Assembly: GCA_025938935.1 (NCBI GenBank)
Contig: JAPCWB010000001.1
Span: 868,001 to 932,000 of the forward strand
Length of the DNA stretch: 64,000 nucleotides
Source of the DNA: Novosphingobium sp. MW5
GTDB taxonomy: Bacteria > Pseudomonadota > Alphaproteobacteria > Sphingomonadales > Sphingomonadaceae
Direction of reading: 5' to 3'
The position numbers and the translations under genes are program-made. The notes beneath the pieces are model-generated. The model was not told the origin of the DNA. It ran no database searches and saw nothing but the letters and a program-made list of their open reading frames with translations. Positions 10,563-19,877 of the stretch are shown piece after piece (the first letter of the stretch is position 1; each line of letters begins with the position of its first letter).

Positions 10563-11571
10563 CGAGGACGCGGGAAGCGCCGGAAGAGCCTGGATCATTC
10601 TGCGCGCAGGCGCGGGTGAGACCTCGGGCCTCGAGATCGCGACGGTTCCGTCGGGAGTCGCGACTGGCGAGGGCCCGATCCGGCTTGCTCTCGGACAGAA
10701 TGGTGAAGCGCGGATACTGCTCCCGCTGTCCGCAAAGGAATCAGGGAAGGAAGTGATCGGAGCGCCGGCACTTCGAATTGCCGTGTCCACCTATAGCTAC
10801 AGGGGGCGACAGCAGCGCTTTCTTGACCTGACCTGCATGTCCGTCGAGCTCGAGAAGGTCTTTGCCGAACTCGGTGACGAGATCCTGTCGAGAATCGAGT
10901 CGGGCACGGCATGTGCCGAGGCGGCCCACTCTACGATTGAGGAATTCCGCTCTCTGCTTGTACGTCCCAATTCATCGCTGGTGCCGCTGAACCAGGTGGC
11001 GGGGCTTGTCGGAGAGCTGTTTCTGCTCAACAGGCTCCTCGACAGAGACGCTGTCGCCTGGAAGTGCTGGCGCGGACCCGCCGGAGATCGGCACGATTTT
11101 GCAGCCGGTCCTCATTCGCTCGAGGTCAAGGTGTCCCTGAGCAAGGGCCGGACCAAGGTCACGATCAACGGGTTTGACCAGCTGGAGATTCCGACTGGCG
11201 GCAGCCTTCATCTGCTGCACCTCGAACTGGAAGCGACCGGATCGGGCATGCTGTCCGTGGATGCACTCGGCAAGGCCGCGCTAGCGAAGGCCTCCGAACC
11301 GGAGAATCTTGGGCTGCTGCTATCTGCGCTGGGCTGCAATGATGTCAGCGACCCTTCGTGGAATCATACCGCCTTCAGGCTCGAGAACGAGACCCTGTTC
11401 AAGGTTGCCGAAGGCTTCCCGCGGCTTGTTCCCTCCATGCTTTCGGAAGGCCCGCATCCCGCCGGCATTTCCAGCGTGTCGTACACGACCGATTTGTCGA
11501 TGGCTGCGGGTTTCCGGGTAGATCCTTCCGAACTGAGTACCATCGAGGAGCTTTTTCTCGGATGCCGGTAG
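10543..11571 (+). CDS. PD-(D/E)xK motif protein (DUF4420-like nuclease)
   Basis: A 342-residue protein with a PD-(D/E)xK core in its middle: DRHDFAAG followed by HSLEVKVSLS, giving the D and the E-x-K of the nuclease site, then a TKVTINGFDQLE stretch. This matches the putative PD-(D/E)xK proteins (DUF4420) that accompany Z1 ATPases in restriction islands. It is the likely DNA-cutting subunit. The start is the ATG at 10543, inside the preceding 54-codon ORF; a longer in-frame version from 10402 would be read through sequence already used by two other frames. It overlaps the GHKL ATPase gene by ten bases. Confidence 0.8.
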   Translation: MQPVSISEDAGSAGRAWIILRAGAGETSGLEIATVPSGVATGEGPIRLALGQNGEARILLPLSAKESGKEVIGAPALRIAVSTYSYRGRQQRFLDLTCMSVELEKVFAELGDEILSRIESGTACAEAAHSTIEEFRSLLVRPNSSLVPLNQVAGLVGELFLLNRLLDRDAVAWKCWRGPAGDRHDFAAGPHSLEVKVSLSKGRTKVTINGFDQLEIPTGGSLHLLHLELEATGSGMLSVDALGKAALAKASEPENLGLLLSALGCNDVSDPSWNHTAFRLENETLFKVAEGFPRLVPSMLSEGPHPAGISSVSYTTDLSMAAGFRVDPSELSTIEELFLGCR

Positions 11572-13413
11572 ATCTCGGACTTTACTCGGAACCCTATGGT
11601 ACCACCGGCAACATAGGCGAGAACTTCCTGCGCCTGCTTGGCACGCCGTCGGCCGATCCGTTGCAGACCGTGGTCCGCGAGGCCGTGCAGAACATTGCTG
11701 ACGCCGCCAAGCTGGGGCAGGGACCGGAAATCCTGATCAGGTTGCGCCGCCTTGGCGAGAGCGAGCGAGGCTGCATGCGCGACCATGTCCTCGCCGAAAT
11801 TCCCGAGGAAGAAAGTTCGCGCCGGAAATTCGAGGACTTCCTCAACAGCGAGGAACAGATCGTTCTCGAAATCTGCGACTTCGGAACGACCGGGCTCGGC
11901 GGTCCGACCAGGGCCGACAGGATTCCGGTCGGAACGAGACGAACCGATTTCATCAACTTCCTTCGGAATATCGGCACGCCGCGCGACACCGAGCATGGCG
12001 GGGGTACCTACGGCTTCGGCAAGGCTTCGCTCTACGCCGCCAGCAAATGCCGAACGATCCTTGTCGATACACTCATCGGCTATGCCGACGAGAACGAACG
12101 CCGCCTGATTGCCTGCCATATTGGTGCCAGGCATGAGGTTGTCGAAAATGGCTACATGAAACAGTTCACCGGCCGTCATTGGTGGGGTGTCGCCGATCCG
12201 TCCGATGGCGTTGCCGATCCGGCTGTCGGGCCGTGTGCGGAAGAGCTGGCCGAGGCACTCGGTCTTCCCGCCAGGAACGCGAGTCGATCCGGCACCTCGA
12301 TCATGATCCTCGATTTCAATACGGAAGGCGAGGATCTGCGGACCGTCGGAAACCGCATTGTCGAGGGCCTTCTCTACAGTTTCTGGCCTCGAATGATGAA
12401 GGATGCTTCCGCCGACAAGCGGTTCACCTGCAGGGTCGAGGTCGATGGTGAGCAGCTGGAAATTCCGGATCCGGAAGGATTTCCTCCGCTCCACCTGTTC
12501 TGCCGCGCAATGCGCAAGGCGCGAAAACAGGAGGGTGACGGCACCGAGCGCATCTTCTCCGAAAGACCTGCGAAGGACCTCGGCTGGCTTGCCATCGAGA
12601 AAGGTCTCAGGAGCGCCAGGCAGCCTCTTGTCCATGATGACAGTCTCTTCAGCCAGACGTCGCGGCATATTGCGCTCATGCGCCCAGTCCAGCTGGTCGT
12701 GAAGTACCTCGAAGGAACGGCCTTGCCCGATGAGCGGCTGGAATGGGCGGGGGTATTCCTGGCATCGGACGAGGACGAAGTGGAGCGAGCCTTCGCACTC
12801 TCGGAGCCGCCGGCTCATGATGACTGGATTCCCGGGAACCTCGAGAAGGGCCATGCCAAGACCTTCGTTAAGGTGGCCCTGCGCAAGCTCGAGACGCGCG
12901 CGGCCGAGATAGGCATGCCCACATCGTCCGGAAGTAACCGGAATGGGGAAGCCCCCCTCTTGCGCGGGTTTCAGGGATGCTCGGTGCCGCACTCGAAGGC
13001 GCGACCGGCGAAGGGGCTGGTCGACCACGTGCGGGCGTTGGCGGCGGCCGAGGGGGGCGGCCAGACCGGCACGTGCGCGCACCACGAGACCGGTCTTCGC
13101 CAGACTGGAGAGCAGGAATGGAACGAAGGTCGCCATTTTCTCGACAGAGGTGCAGCAGGATGCGGAGGGCAGCGGAGTGAAGTTGCGGGCCTCAGCGGCA
13201 GTGGCGCTCGAAGGATCGGCGACCCATCAGACCGACCAGTCGATGGCAGGTCCTCGGGTCATCGAGATCCGCGCCCTCGATGGAAGTGGGTCGGTGGCCA
13301 GCGACCTGTTCCTGCTCGACGGGGCAGACGGTGAATACGAGATCACGGTGACCGTGCCCGAAGACTGTGCCGTAACAGTCGAAGCAGAAGTCCTCCCGGG
13401 AGCCGAAGCATGA
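11562..13413 (+). CDS. MutL/MORC-type GHKL ATPase of restriction island (two frameshifts)
   Basis: About 618 codons. The N-terminal half is a GHKL ATPase: REAVQNIADAAK (E40, N44) is the N box, and GGTYGFGKASLY near 145-156 is the glycine-rich lid. The rest is a transducer-like domain, a glycine/arginine-rich linker and a beta-rich C-terminus ending VEAEVLPGAEA. Such MutL/MORC homologues sit with Z1 and PD-(D/E)xK proteins in restriction islands and probably act as an ATP-driven clamp. The frame breaks twice, at a six-C run (12952-12957) and a six-G run (13052-13057). One added base in each restores a continuous protein (EAPPLARVSGMLGAALEG, then TTRPVFARLESRNG). Sequencing error is therefore likely. 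The ATG at 11562 overlaps the upstream stop. Confidence 0.8.
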
Positions 13414-14321
13414 GTTCTCGTGTCGCTTTCCCGTTTCTGACCCTCGGCGAGAAGACCGTCGCTGCGGACAGCTGGATGCTGGTTCTTGACGATGGAGAAC
13501 AGGCTCCGGCGGAGGATTACCTTTCGGACTGGGACTACGCCTCCCGGATCTCCCTCCAGCGAGCCGTTTCCATCGACAGGGACCGCGCCGCGATGGACCT
13601 CGGGATCGAACAGGATGATCTGAGACTCGCGCTCTGTGTGCGGGTTGGCACCGGAGCCGGCCGTCTTCCCCGATCAATCATCTCGCAGCAATTGCGCTCG
13701 TTCGATGAAGGCGCAGACACGGTGGTGCTGGATCTGGAGGTGCCCGGGCAAGTCCTGTCGTCAGTGCTCGATCTCATGACCGAGATCGTCATCGAGCAGG
13801 CCCCGGCGCGATCCGGCGCACTTTCGCCTTCGAAGAGCTGCGAACGGGTCTGGCATGATACGCATCGTGTCCGCCTTGAAGGCGAGGAACCGAGATTCCC
13901 GATCGAAGTGGCGGACTTCGCGAACCTGCTTGCTGGCGGCATTGCAGGATCGGCACCCTGGTACGTCCACTGGTCGCCGAGTGACTGGTCGAGGGACTTC
14001 CACGGATCCCTGCGACTCTTCCTCAACAGGGACCACCCGGCCTTCATCGAGAGGGTCCAGAAGGGCGATCCTGAAACACTCAGGGCCATCATGGCAGATG
14101 TGATGGGCCAGGTGTGCGAACGCTTTGTCAGCCTCGATGAATGTAAGGCACTGGCCCCGGCATTCGAGCCGGGATCACTCGGGGCGCAGGCCGTGAGCTG
14201 GATAAGGGCTGCCTGGCCGGATCGGGACATCAACTTCGTCCAGTCCCAGCTGAAGAGCCGCCCCGGGACGTTCAGGGCGGCGATGCATGCCCTCGCGGAA
14301 CAGCGGGGTAACGAACAGTGA
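13410..14321 (+). CDS. Uncharacterised protein of the Z1/MutL restriction island
   Basis: A 303-residue protein with no motif I can name. The N-terminal part is beta-rich; a central HWSPSDWSRDFHGSLRLFLN stretch is aromatic and may be a binding surface. It has no signal peptide or membrane segment. Its ATG overlaps the stop of the GHKL ATPase (ATGA), and its own stop overlaps the next start in the same way, so translation is coupled. Position and coupling indicate a dedicated subunit of the restriction system, possibly for DNA recognition. Confidence 0.75.
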   Translation: MSSRVAFPFLTLGEKTVAADSWMLVLDDGEQAPAEDYLSDWDYASRISLQRAVSIDRDRAAMDLGIEQDDLRLALCVRVGTGAGRLPRSIISQQLRSFDEGADTVVLDLEVPGQVLSSVLDLMTEIVIEQAPARSGALSPSKSCERVWHDTHRVRLEGEEPRFPIEVADFANLLAGGIAGSAPWYVHWSPSDWSRDFHGSLRLFLNRDHPAFIERVQKGDPETLRAIMADVMGQVCERFVSLDECKALAPAFEPGSLGAQAVSWIRAAWPDRDINFVQSQLKSRPGTFRAAMHALAEQRGNEQ

Positions 14322-15202
14322 TCACGCTGATGCCTCGTCTTCCCGCCCCGTCAGCGGAAGCCATGCTGGACCGGCTCCTCGATGGAGAAACCCTTCGATG
14401 GCCCGGATTCGATCAGACGAGTCTACCTGAAGAGACCCGCTTCGGTGCTACCGGGGGATCGGCTGCGGATCCGGCGCAGCTGCGGGACCTTCGCCTCGGT
14501 CTTGTGGCTGCGGCCGAAGAGCACGGTTTCGGAACCAGTGATGCAAGAGCGGCACATTCGAAGTTCGATGCGGCAATGGGCGCATGGTTGGCCGGGCAGC
14601 CTGTTTTCGGAACCGGAGAAGCGCTGCGCGACGATGTCTGGAGTTTCATCGGCGTCGTGGTTGCGCCCGATATTGTTCACTGGCGCTTCGGGAAATCGAA
14701 GGAGCGATATCTTGGCGGGGTCCGCAATACCTTCCAGCGTCTCTGGATGAGGGCCCGCGTTCTTGACAGGGGTGAGGGGGCTGCCGATCGATGGGGTCTG
14801 CTCGACAGCCTGACCGAGGACGCGCTCGTGCAGATCACCGAACGCCCCAGTATCGGAGCAGATGCGGTTCTTGCAAGAGCACTTGCAGAGGCCTGGGTAC
14901 GGGCGAGTGTCCGGTTCGGCAAGCGGCAGATGGAAGATGTCATGCGACTGACGATCCTTCGTCTGCGGATCCGCAACGAGATCCGGAGCCTTTCGCTCCT
15001 GCCGGAGGGCGAGCTCGCAGACCTGCTCGATCAATTCTTCGACAGTGCCGCCAAGGCATCTGGTGGGGCGCAAGGCATCCTGCCGTCCGATGTCACTCAG
15101 GAGACCAGCAATCCTGCTTCCGATTCACCGGCCAGTGCTGCCTCCGGTGCGCCAGAGCCGAGCAGGCGCAGCAGGAGCTGGGCTATCTGGCGCGCCAGGT
15201 AG
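14318..15202 (+). CDS. Uncharacterised protein of the Z1/MutL restriction island (DUF6339-like)
   Basis: A 294-residue, mostly helical protein, last in the plus-strand operon and joined to the previous gene by an ATGA overlap. The middle contains DDVWSFIGVVVAPDIVHWRFG followed by a basic stretch. I believe such proteins occur in related islands under the label DUF6339, but this is from memory. The final 35 residues are serine-, proline- and alanine-rich and lie antisense to the end of the methyltransferase gene (106-bp tail-to-tail overlap). They may be a non-conserved extension. Confidence 0.7.
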   Translation: MITLMPRLPAPSAEAMLDRLLDGETLRWPGFDQTSLPEETRFGATGGSAADPAQLRDLRLGLVAAAEEHGFGTSDARAAHSKFDAAMGAWLAGQPVFGTGEALRDDVWSFIGVVVAPDIVHWRFGKSKERYLGGVRNTFQRLWMRARVLDRGEGAADRWGLLDSLTEDALVQITERPSIGADAVLARALAEAWVRASVRFGKRQMEDVMRLTILRLRIRNEIRSLSLLPEGELADLLDQFFDSAAKASGGAQGILPSDVTQETSNPASDSPASAASGAPEPSRRSRSWAIWRAR

Positions 15203-16695
15203 GGCGGAACTGCGTTCCCGACCTGAACGTACTGCTGGGTCCGGTTGCCAAGGAACAGATAGTCGTCCGGGAAAGTCTGTAGCCGCGCTGCCTCGCGCAC
15301 CGTCAGGCTACGGCATTGCGCCGGGTCGGGATGGATGAAATAGTGCCCGTCCTTCGAGATATGGCTGGTGACCGTCGTCGAAGGCTCGTCTGCCAGCTGG
15401 ACCCGGAAGCGATCGGCGAACTTGCCCGTATCCCAGTTGCGATGGTCGGGCGCCAGACTGGCCGGAAACTCGGAAGCCTTGGGGCTCCGTCCCATCACCT
15501 CGCCGAACACTGCTGCGAACAGGTAGCGTGAAAGGTCCGGTTCCATGTGACCGCGGCTGTCGTGCTGGGCCACCGCCATCAGCTCGTCGTTCTCCAGCCA
15601 CTGGCGGAGCGGATGGTTCGAGCTTCCGTAGCCCTCGGGAAGGACCCGCGAGCTGCGTGGCGGTACGGGCCCATGATCGAGTTTCCGGATCACGTCCTGC
15701 AGCCTGCCCTCAAATTCTGCCGGCTTCTGGGTCAGCGGGCCCAGCGAGCGCAGCCGCTGCGCGGCATCGCGCACCGCGCGTTTCCAGGCTTCGGGGGAAT
15801 CGCTGCCCTTCTGCGACAGGCCGCTACGCAGCGCTGCGAGCGTGCCGATGGCATCACCGACCGTGACCCGCGGCTGCGATGGCAGCAAGACCTCGGCCCG
15901 GTCCGCACGCCCGGCGAGGTCGGAGCGCACGCCGACGATGATCACGCGGTGGCGCCGCTGCGGCACTCCGACGTCCTCGGCCCGGACGATGAAGTCTGCC
16001 GGGCGGCGCGCCTCGCGCAGGCGGATGCGGCCGTCCTCGATCCGGATGGCACGCAGTTCGTAGCGCGCACGTCCCTTTCCGCCGAGCGACGAAAGATCCT
16101 CCATCAGCATCCCGAAGACCTGCCGGCTCTGGACGGTCGAGGACAGCATGCCCTTGACGTTCTCCATGACAAAGACGGCCGGGCGGAGGCGATCAAGTAC
16201 CCGGATGTACTCCCTGAACAGGAAGTGCCGTGCATCGTCCTCGGGGCGGTAGTCCTTCTTTCCCCTTGAGCGCGCCCGGCCGACAAGCGAGTAGGCCTGA
16301 CACGGCGGACCGCCGATCAGGACGGTTTCCGCATGCCCGGACCGGAGCCGGTCGATGGCGGCGTCGATTTCCTCCGCGGCTTCGGGTGTGCCCAGCTCGA
16401 GGCAGCGCGCCTCCCGGCAGGCTGCCTCCCAGGCTGCAGCATCGACGGAATTCCAGTCCGGCTCGCTGCGCGCACCGGCATGGAACTCGATGTACTCGAA
16501 CGGAAGGTTACCATGCCTCCTTATGAATTCGCGCAGGAAAGCCCGGAGTCGCAGGGTGCTGTGCGCCGAGGCCTCCTTTTCGACCGAGATCCCGATGTGG
16601 TAGGGCGAGGATGAGTTCTCGACCAGCGAGGCAAAGCCTTCGCCAAGCCCGCCCGGGCCTGCAAACAGGTCGATGACTCCGTATTTCGAGGGCAC
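15097..16695 (-). CDS. DNA (cytosine-5-)-methyltransferase
   Basis: A 532-residue C5 methyltransferase with the classical motifs in order: motif I DLFAGPGGLGEGF (9-21), motif IV GGPPCQAYS with the catalytic Cys near 132, motif VI MENVKG, motif VIII PQRRHRVIIVG, and motif X GNAVPP near the C-terminus after the target-recognition region. It methylates cytosine within a specific site I cannot deduce, and should protect host DNA from the neighbouring nuclease machinery. It is transcribed against the Z1 operon and divergently from the Vsr-type gene. The GTG at 16695 follows a GGAG ribosome site. The target sequence is unknown. Confidence 0.93.
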   Translation of the reverse strand: MPSKYGVIDLFAGPGGLGEGFASLVENSSSPYHIGISVEKEASAHSTLRLRAFLREFIRRHGNLPFEYIEFHAGARSEPDWNSVDAAAWEAACREARCLELGTPEAAEEIDAAIDRLRSGHAETVLIGGPPCQAYSLVGRARSRGKKDYRPEDDARHFLFREYIRVLDRLRPAVFVMENVKGMLSSTVQSRQVFGMLMEDLSSLGGKGRARYELRAIRIEDGRIRLREARRPADFIVRAEDVGVPQRRHRVIIVGVRSDLAGRADRAEVLLPSQPRVTVGDAIGTLAALRSGLSQKGSDSPEAWKRAVRDAAQRLRSLGPLTQKPAEFEGRLQDVIRKLDHGPVPPRSSRVLPEGYGSSNHPLRQWLENDELMAVAQHDSRGHMEPDLSRYLFAAVFGEVMGRSPKASEFPASLAPDHRNWDTGKFADRFRVQLADEPSTTVTSHISKDGHYFIHPDPAQCRSLTVREAARLQTFPDDYLFLGNRTQQYVQVGNAVPPYLARQIAQLLLRLLGSGAPEAALAGESEAGLLVS

Positions 16696-16762
16696 GCGCT
16701 GCTCCGGATGAATTCGGCTTGCCCGGGTGATAGCGGGAGCTTCGGGAAAGGGCAGTCACAAT

Positions 16763-17257
16763 TTGACTGACATCGTGGACAAGGTGACCCGCTCGCGGAT
16801 GATGGCGGGGATTCGCGGGAGGAATACCCGCCCCGAAGTCCTGCTGCGCAAGGCCCTGCATGCCGCAGGCTTCCGCTTCCGGCTACATGACCGCCACCTG
16901 CCGGGGCGACCGGATATCGTGCTGCCGCGTTACCGCGCCGTGATCCTCGTCCACGGCTGCTTCTGGCACCGTCACGAGGGCTGCCCGCTAACCACCACGC
17001 CGGCGACCCGGGTGCAGTTCTGGGAGGAGAAGTTCGCGGGCAACGTCGCGCGCGACGCGCGCGACGCCGCGCTTCTGGCCGGTGCCGGCTGGCGCATTGG
17101 CGTGGTCTGGGAATGCGGCCTGCGCGGGAGGGACACCGCCCCGCTGATGGCAAGGCTCGCCGCATGGCTGCGCTCGGACGAGCACCGGCTCGAGCTGCCC
17201 GAAGCGGGCGGCGGGGAGCGGTCGGGGTCGGGGGAATCGAACCGGGGCTTTACATAA
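16763..17257 (+). CDS. vsr: Very short patch repair endonuclease (Vsr)
   Basis: A 164-residue Vsr homologue. The N-terminus TDIVDKVTRSRMMAGIRGRNTRPE aligns with the E. coli Vsr start, so the TTG at 16763 is preferred over the GTG at 16727. RPDIVLP contains the catalytic Asp. HGCFWHRHEGC supplies the conserved Cys/His residues, and FWEEKFAGNVARD is the family signature. Vsr nicks DNA at T:G mismatches that arise when 5-methylcytosine deaminates. That fits the adjacent C5 methyltransferase, from which it is divergently transcribed with about 70 bp between the starts. The C-terminal tail (GGGERSGSGESNRGFT) is low complexity. Confidence 0.9.
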   Translation: MTDIVDKVTRSRMMAGIRGRNTRPEVLLRKALHAAGFRFRLHDRHLPGRPDIVLPRYRAVILVHGCFWHRHEGCPLTTTPATRVQFWEEKFAGNVARDARDAALLAGAGWRIGVVWECGLRGRDTAPLMARLAAWLRSDEHRLELPEAGGGERSGSGESNRGFT

Positions 17258-17310
17258 GACCGGTTCGCCTCGCGCGGGCCCGGACGTCCTGCCGGGCACT
17301 GTCACTCATC

Positions 17311-17333
17311 GTCTGTAGATTGATTGTCTGCAG
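17311..17333 (+). promoter_or_regulatory. Direct repeat GTCTGYAG, possible regulator operator
   Basis: GTCTGTAG (17311-17318) and GTCTGCAG (17326-17333) lie just before the XRE regulator gene, 15 bases apart start to start. Restriction-linked XRE controller proteins bind tandem sites ahead of their own gene. Use of this repeat as an operator is only an inference from its position. Confidence 0.3.
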
Positions 17334-17341
17334 TCGGGTTC

Positions 17342-17557
17342 GTGACCGGCGTGGATGTCCGTCTTCGCCTTGCCCGCAATCTGCGCCGTCTGCGCGAGCA
17401 GAAGGGCTGGAGCCAGGAGAAGTTCGCGTTCGAGGCGAACATCCACCGCACATATGTCTCCGATATCGAGCGCGGCGCCCGCAATCCGACGATCATCGTT
17501 GTCGAGAAGCTTGCCGTTCCCCTGGGGGTGACTGCCGCGGAACTGCTGGCGGAGTAG
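17342..17557 (+). CDS. XRE-family helix-turn-helix regulator (possible restriction controller)
   Basis: A protein of about 71 residues consisting almost entirely of one XRE helix-turn-helix domain: LARNLRRLREQKGWSQEKFA, then NIHRTYVSDIERGARNPTI with the recognition helix, and a C-terminal AAELLAE helix. Its size and position after the methyltransferase/vsr pair match controller (C) proteins that time expression of restriction genes. Start choice is uncertain: the GTG at 17342 is taken, with a TTG at 17324 or a GTG at 17351 as alternatives, and no clear ribosome site is seen. Regulation of the neighbouring system is inferred. Confidence 0.8.
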   Translation: MTGVDVRLRLARNLRRLREQKGWSQEKFAFEANIHRTYVSDIERGARNPTIIVVEKLAVPLGVTAAELLAE

Positions 17558-17668
17558 GACGCCCCCTTCAAGGTCGGTCCATCGAGCCCGGAACTCCCGT
17601 CCGGGGACGGCCGGGATCGCCACGACTGCGCTCCGGGGATATTAACCCGCACACCTTACGCACTGCCC

Positions 17669-18187
17669 ATGGCGGTTCGAGCTGCGAGCGATATGTGGAA
17701 CGATGATAATGCCATCTACGATGATGGCGAATGGATCACCTGGACAGAGATCAATTCCCATCTCGAGCGTCAGGAACTGCAGGCCGAATATCCGAACGCG
17801 GACATCGAACTGATTCCGATCTTCGAGCAGCTGCTTGAAACGGCAGAAGACTACTACCGTCACACCGGGCGCCACCTGCAGGTCTACGGCGATATCGGTG
17901 AGCTCTATGCCGCCATCGTCCATGGAATGAAGCCGCACCGGAACTACGCGCAGGGTTCGGATGGCAGGATCGGCAACCACCTCGTCGAGGTGAAGACGAT
18001 CACTCCGTTCAAGAACAGCAGTACCGTGTGCCTCAACATGAAGCGCAACTTCAGTCAGGTGCTCATCGTCAGGATCGACGCGGACTTCGAGGTCCGCGGC
18101 AAGCTGATCGACAGGAAGGCCCTGCCAAGGGGCAGGGGAGAGCGGCTGCAGCTGTCATGGGACGATTTCGAGGATCCGGCAGTCTGA
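17669..18187 (+). CDS. Small protein with PD-(D/E)xK-like motif
   Basis: A 172-residue acidic protein, unassigned. Its middle reads GDIGELYAAIVHG, then GSDGRIGNHLVEVKTITPFK. The glutamate in GELYA, a following D-G-R-x-G and the VEVKT strand fit the E...D...ExK pattern of small restriction-endonuclease-like folds, so nuclease function is possible. It lies 111 bp after the XRE gene on the same strand and may belong to the restriction island as a second nuclease. An internal ATG at 17693 is an alternative start. Confidence 0.62.
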   Translation: MAVRAASDMWNDDNAIYDDGEWITWTEINSHLERQELQAEYPNADIELIPIFEQLLETAEDYYRHTGRHLQVYGDIGELYAAIVHGMKPHRNYAQGSDGRIGNHLVEVKTITPFKNSSTVCLNMKRNFSQVLIVRIDADFEVRGKLIDRKALPRGRGERLQLSWDDFEDPAV

Positions 18188-18300
18188 TATGGCTTCGCTC
18201 GCGTCCGGGACGGGCGGCAACCGCCGACAGACCGGAACAGCGTCCCGATCTGTCGGAAAAGAGGACTCGATCGCGTGACTTGCGACCAGTGGAGGTCTAG

Positions 18301-18603
18301 TTGCAGGACATGACGGTCGAAGAAGAACTTGCGCCCATGCTCGCCGGACTCAGGCGTCATCACGACGTACTTCCATTCCTGACCCAGATGATCCCGGCAA
18401 CTGGGGCCGAGTTCCGCCGACTGCCCGACGAGATGGTGGATCTGCTTCTGACCTCGCCGGACTTCCGGCCAGTGACGTGCGGAGGACCGCCGGTGTGGCT
18501 GCAACTGGAGGCGGAGGATGACCATCACGCCGTCGTGATCGTCGCGCGACCGGACGCAGATGGTGAGCTGTGGGTGATCGCGCTGCAACGATCAGAAGGC
18601 TGA
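18301..18603 (+). CDS. Hypothetical protein (100 aa)
   Basis: A short acidic protein with no recognised domain. The TTG at 18301 is chosen because GGAGG lies five bases upstream; the ATG at 18310 is too far from it. It has a helical N-terminal half and a beta-rich C-terminal half (VWLQLEAEDDHHAVVIVARP). It follows the PD-(D/E)xK-like gene after 113 bp and is probably part of the same accessory cluster. Confidence 0.5.
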   Translation: MQDMTVEEELAPMLAGLRRHHDVLPFLTQMIPATGAEFRRLPDEMVDLLLTSPDFRPVTCGGPPVWLQLEAEDDHHAVVIVARPDADGELWVIALQRSEG

Positions 18604-18719
18604 ATGTCTGCAATGGCTCGCAGTCCGGCCTTGCGAGGTTACCGCAATCCGCAGGAATGATCGGCCAGAAACCCTACTGCTAGGCCTTGGCCTGCAATAC
18701 GACGAGGCCGCGAAATGCC

Positions 18720-19877
18720 ATGGACCACCAGCCTGAAGGTTCCGGACCCATCACGCTGACCCGGGACGAATTGTACAGGCTCGTCTGGGAAACTCCGATG
18801 TCGAGGCTGGCCGAACGCTTCGGGCTCAGCGGCAATGGCCTTGCCAAGATATGCCGTCGTCTCGACGTCCCGTACCCACCGCGCGGATACTGGGCCAGGC
18901 TAGCTGCCAAAAAGGAGGTCAGGGCCACCGCCCTGCCCAGGGCAAGACCCTGCACGCCTTCATCCACCGCGATCTACCGGAAAGTACCCAAGCCAGCCGA
19001 AGAGCTCGCCCCCGGTCTGCAGAGCGCCCTGTCGGAGGTCATGGCGAAGGTCGGAGTCCTCCGGGTACCCGAGCGCCTCCACAAGCCCCACGCCATAATC
19101 GCGGGCTGGCTCGCCGAACACGAGCGCCAGCTGGAGCTGGCGCGGCGCGACCGCGACCGCTGGACCGTTCATTACCGCCCCCGCGACTTCACCCCCATGG
19201 ACAGGCGCCGGCATCGCCTGCTCGATGCGCTGTTCAAGGCGCTGGAGATGCAGGGAGCCCGGATTGGGGAAAACGATCGCCACGACCTCCATGCCATGGT
19301 TTCGGGGGAGAAGCTCGAGTTCGAACTGCGGGAGAAATACAGGCAGGTGCGCCGGCCGCTGACCGCCGAGGAATTGCGCTGGGGGAGCAACAAGACCGGT
19401 ACGAGGCAGGAGCTGAAGCCGACAGGCTTCTTCCTGTTCGCGATCAGGAGCTACCTGCCGCGAACCCTGCGGCGGGAGTGGCTCGAGCGCGATGACGCGC
19501 CGATCGAGGACCGGCTCGCCGAGATCGCCGCGAACTTCATGGTCGCGGGACCGATCATGGCCGAGGAACGGCGCCAGCGCGAGGAGGAGGCAAGACGGGC
19601 AGAGGAAGCACGCCAGCGCCTGAGGCAGGACCGGAACCGGTGGCGACGATTCACCGAGATCGCCACGGCATGGGACGAGGCGGGAACCGCTCGGCGCTTC
19701 CTCCTTGCCCTGCGGGAGCTTGATCTGCCCGAAGAAAGCCGGATCGAGGGCAGGCCGATTGCCGAATGGCTCGACTGGGCGGAGCAGAAACTGAAGGCCG
19801 CTGATCCGATCGAGCGCGGCATCGCGGCAGTATTCGGTGATATCGCCAATGTATCGCCGTGGACCTACCATGACTGA
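18720..19877 (+). CDS. Hypothetical protein with N-terminal helix-turn-helix
   Basis: A 385-residue protein. The N-terminus (TRDELYRLVWETPMSRLAER, then LSGNGLAKICRRLDVPYPP) looks like a helix-turn-helix that recurs at the start of many uncharacterised bacterial proteins. The rest is charged and helical, with a long basic/acidic coiled-coil-like stretch around 285-320 (EERRQREEEARRAEEARQRL). DNA binding is likely; the role is unknown. It sits between small accessory genes in the island on the same strand. The ATG at 18720 fits the start of homology-like sequence; the upstream TTG has no ribosome site. Confidence 0.65.
   Translation: MDHQPEGSGPITLTRDELYRLVWETPMSRLAERFGLSGNGLAKICRRLDVPYPPRGYWARLAAKKEVRATALPRARPCTPSSTAIYRKVPKPAEELAPGLQSALSEVMAKVGVLRVPERLHKPHAIIAGWLAEHERQLELARRDRDRWTVHYRPRDFTPMDRRRHRLLDALFKALEMQGARIGENDRHDLHAMVSGEKLEFELREKYRQVRRPLTAEELRWGSNKTGTRQELKPTGFFLFAIRSYLPRTLRREWLERDDAPIEDRLAEIAANFMVAGPIMAEERRQREEEARRAEEARQRLRQDRNRWRRFTEIATAWDEAGTARRFLLALRELDLPEESRIEGRPIAEWLDWAEQKLKAADPIERGIAAVFGDIANVSPWTYHD

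Noticed and set aside
11364..13136. 590-codon minus-strand ORF opposite the GHKL ATPase gene
   Set aside because: The plus strand carries clear ATPase motifs and operon overlaps. The antisense ORF has no recognisable domain.
17222..17275. tRNA-like sequence on the minus strand (GGTTCGATTCCCCC) at the end of vsr
   Set aside because: The T-stem strands do not pair (C-rich on both sides) and no acceptor stem forms. It is probably chance within the low-complexity vsr tail.
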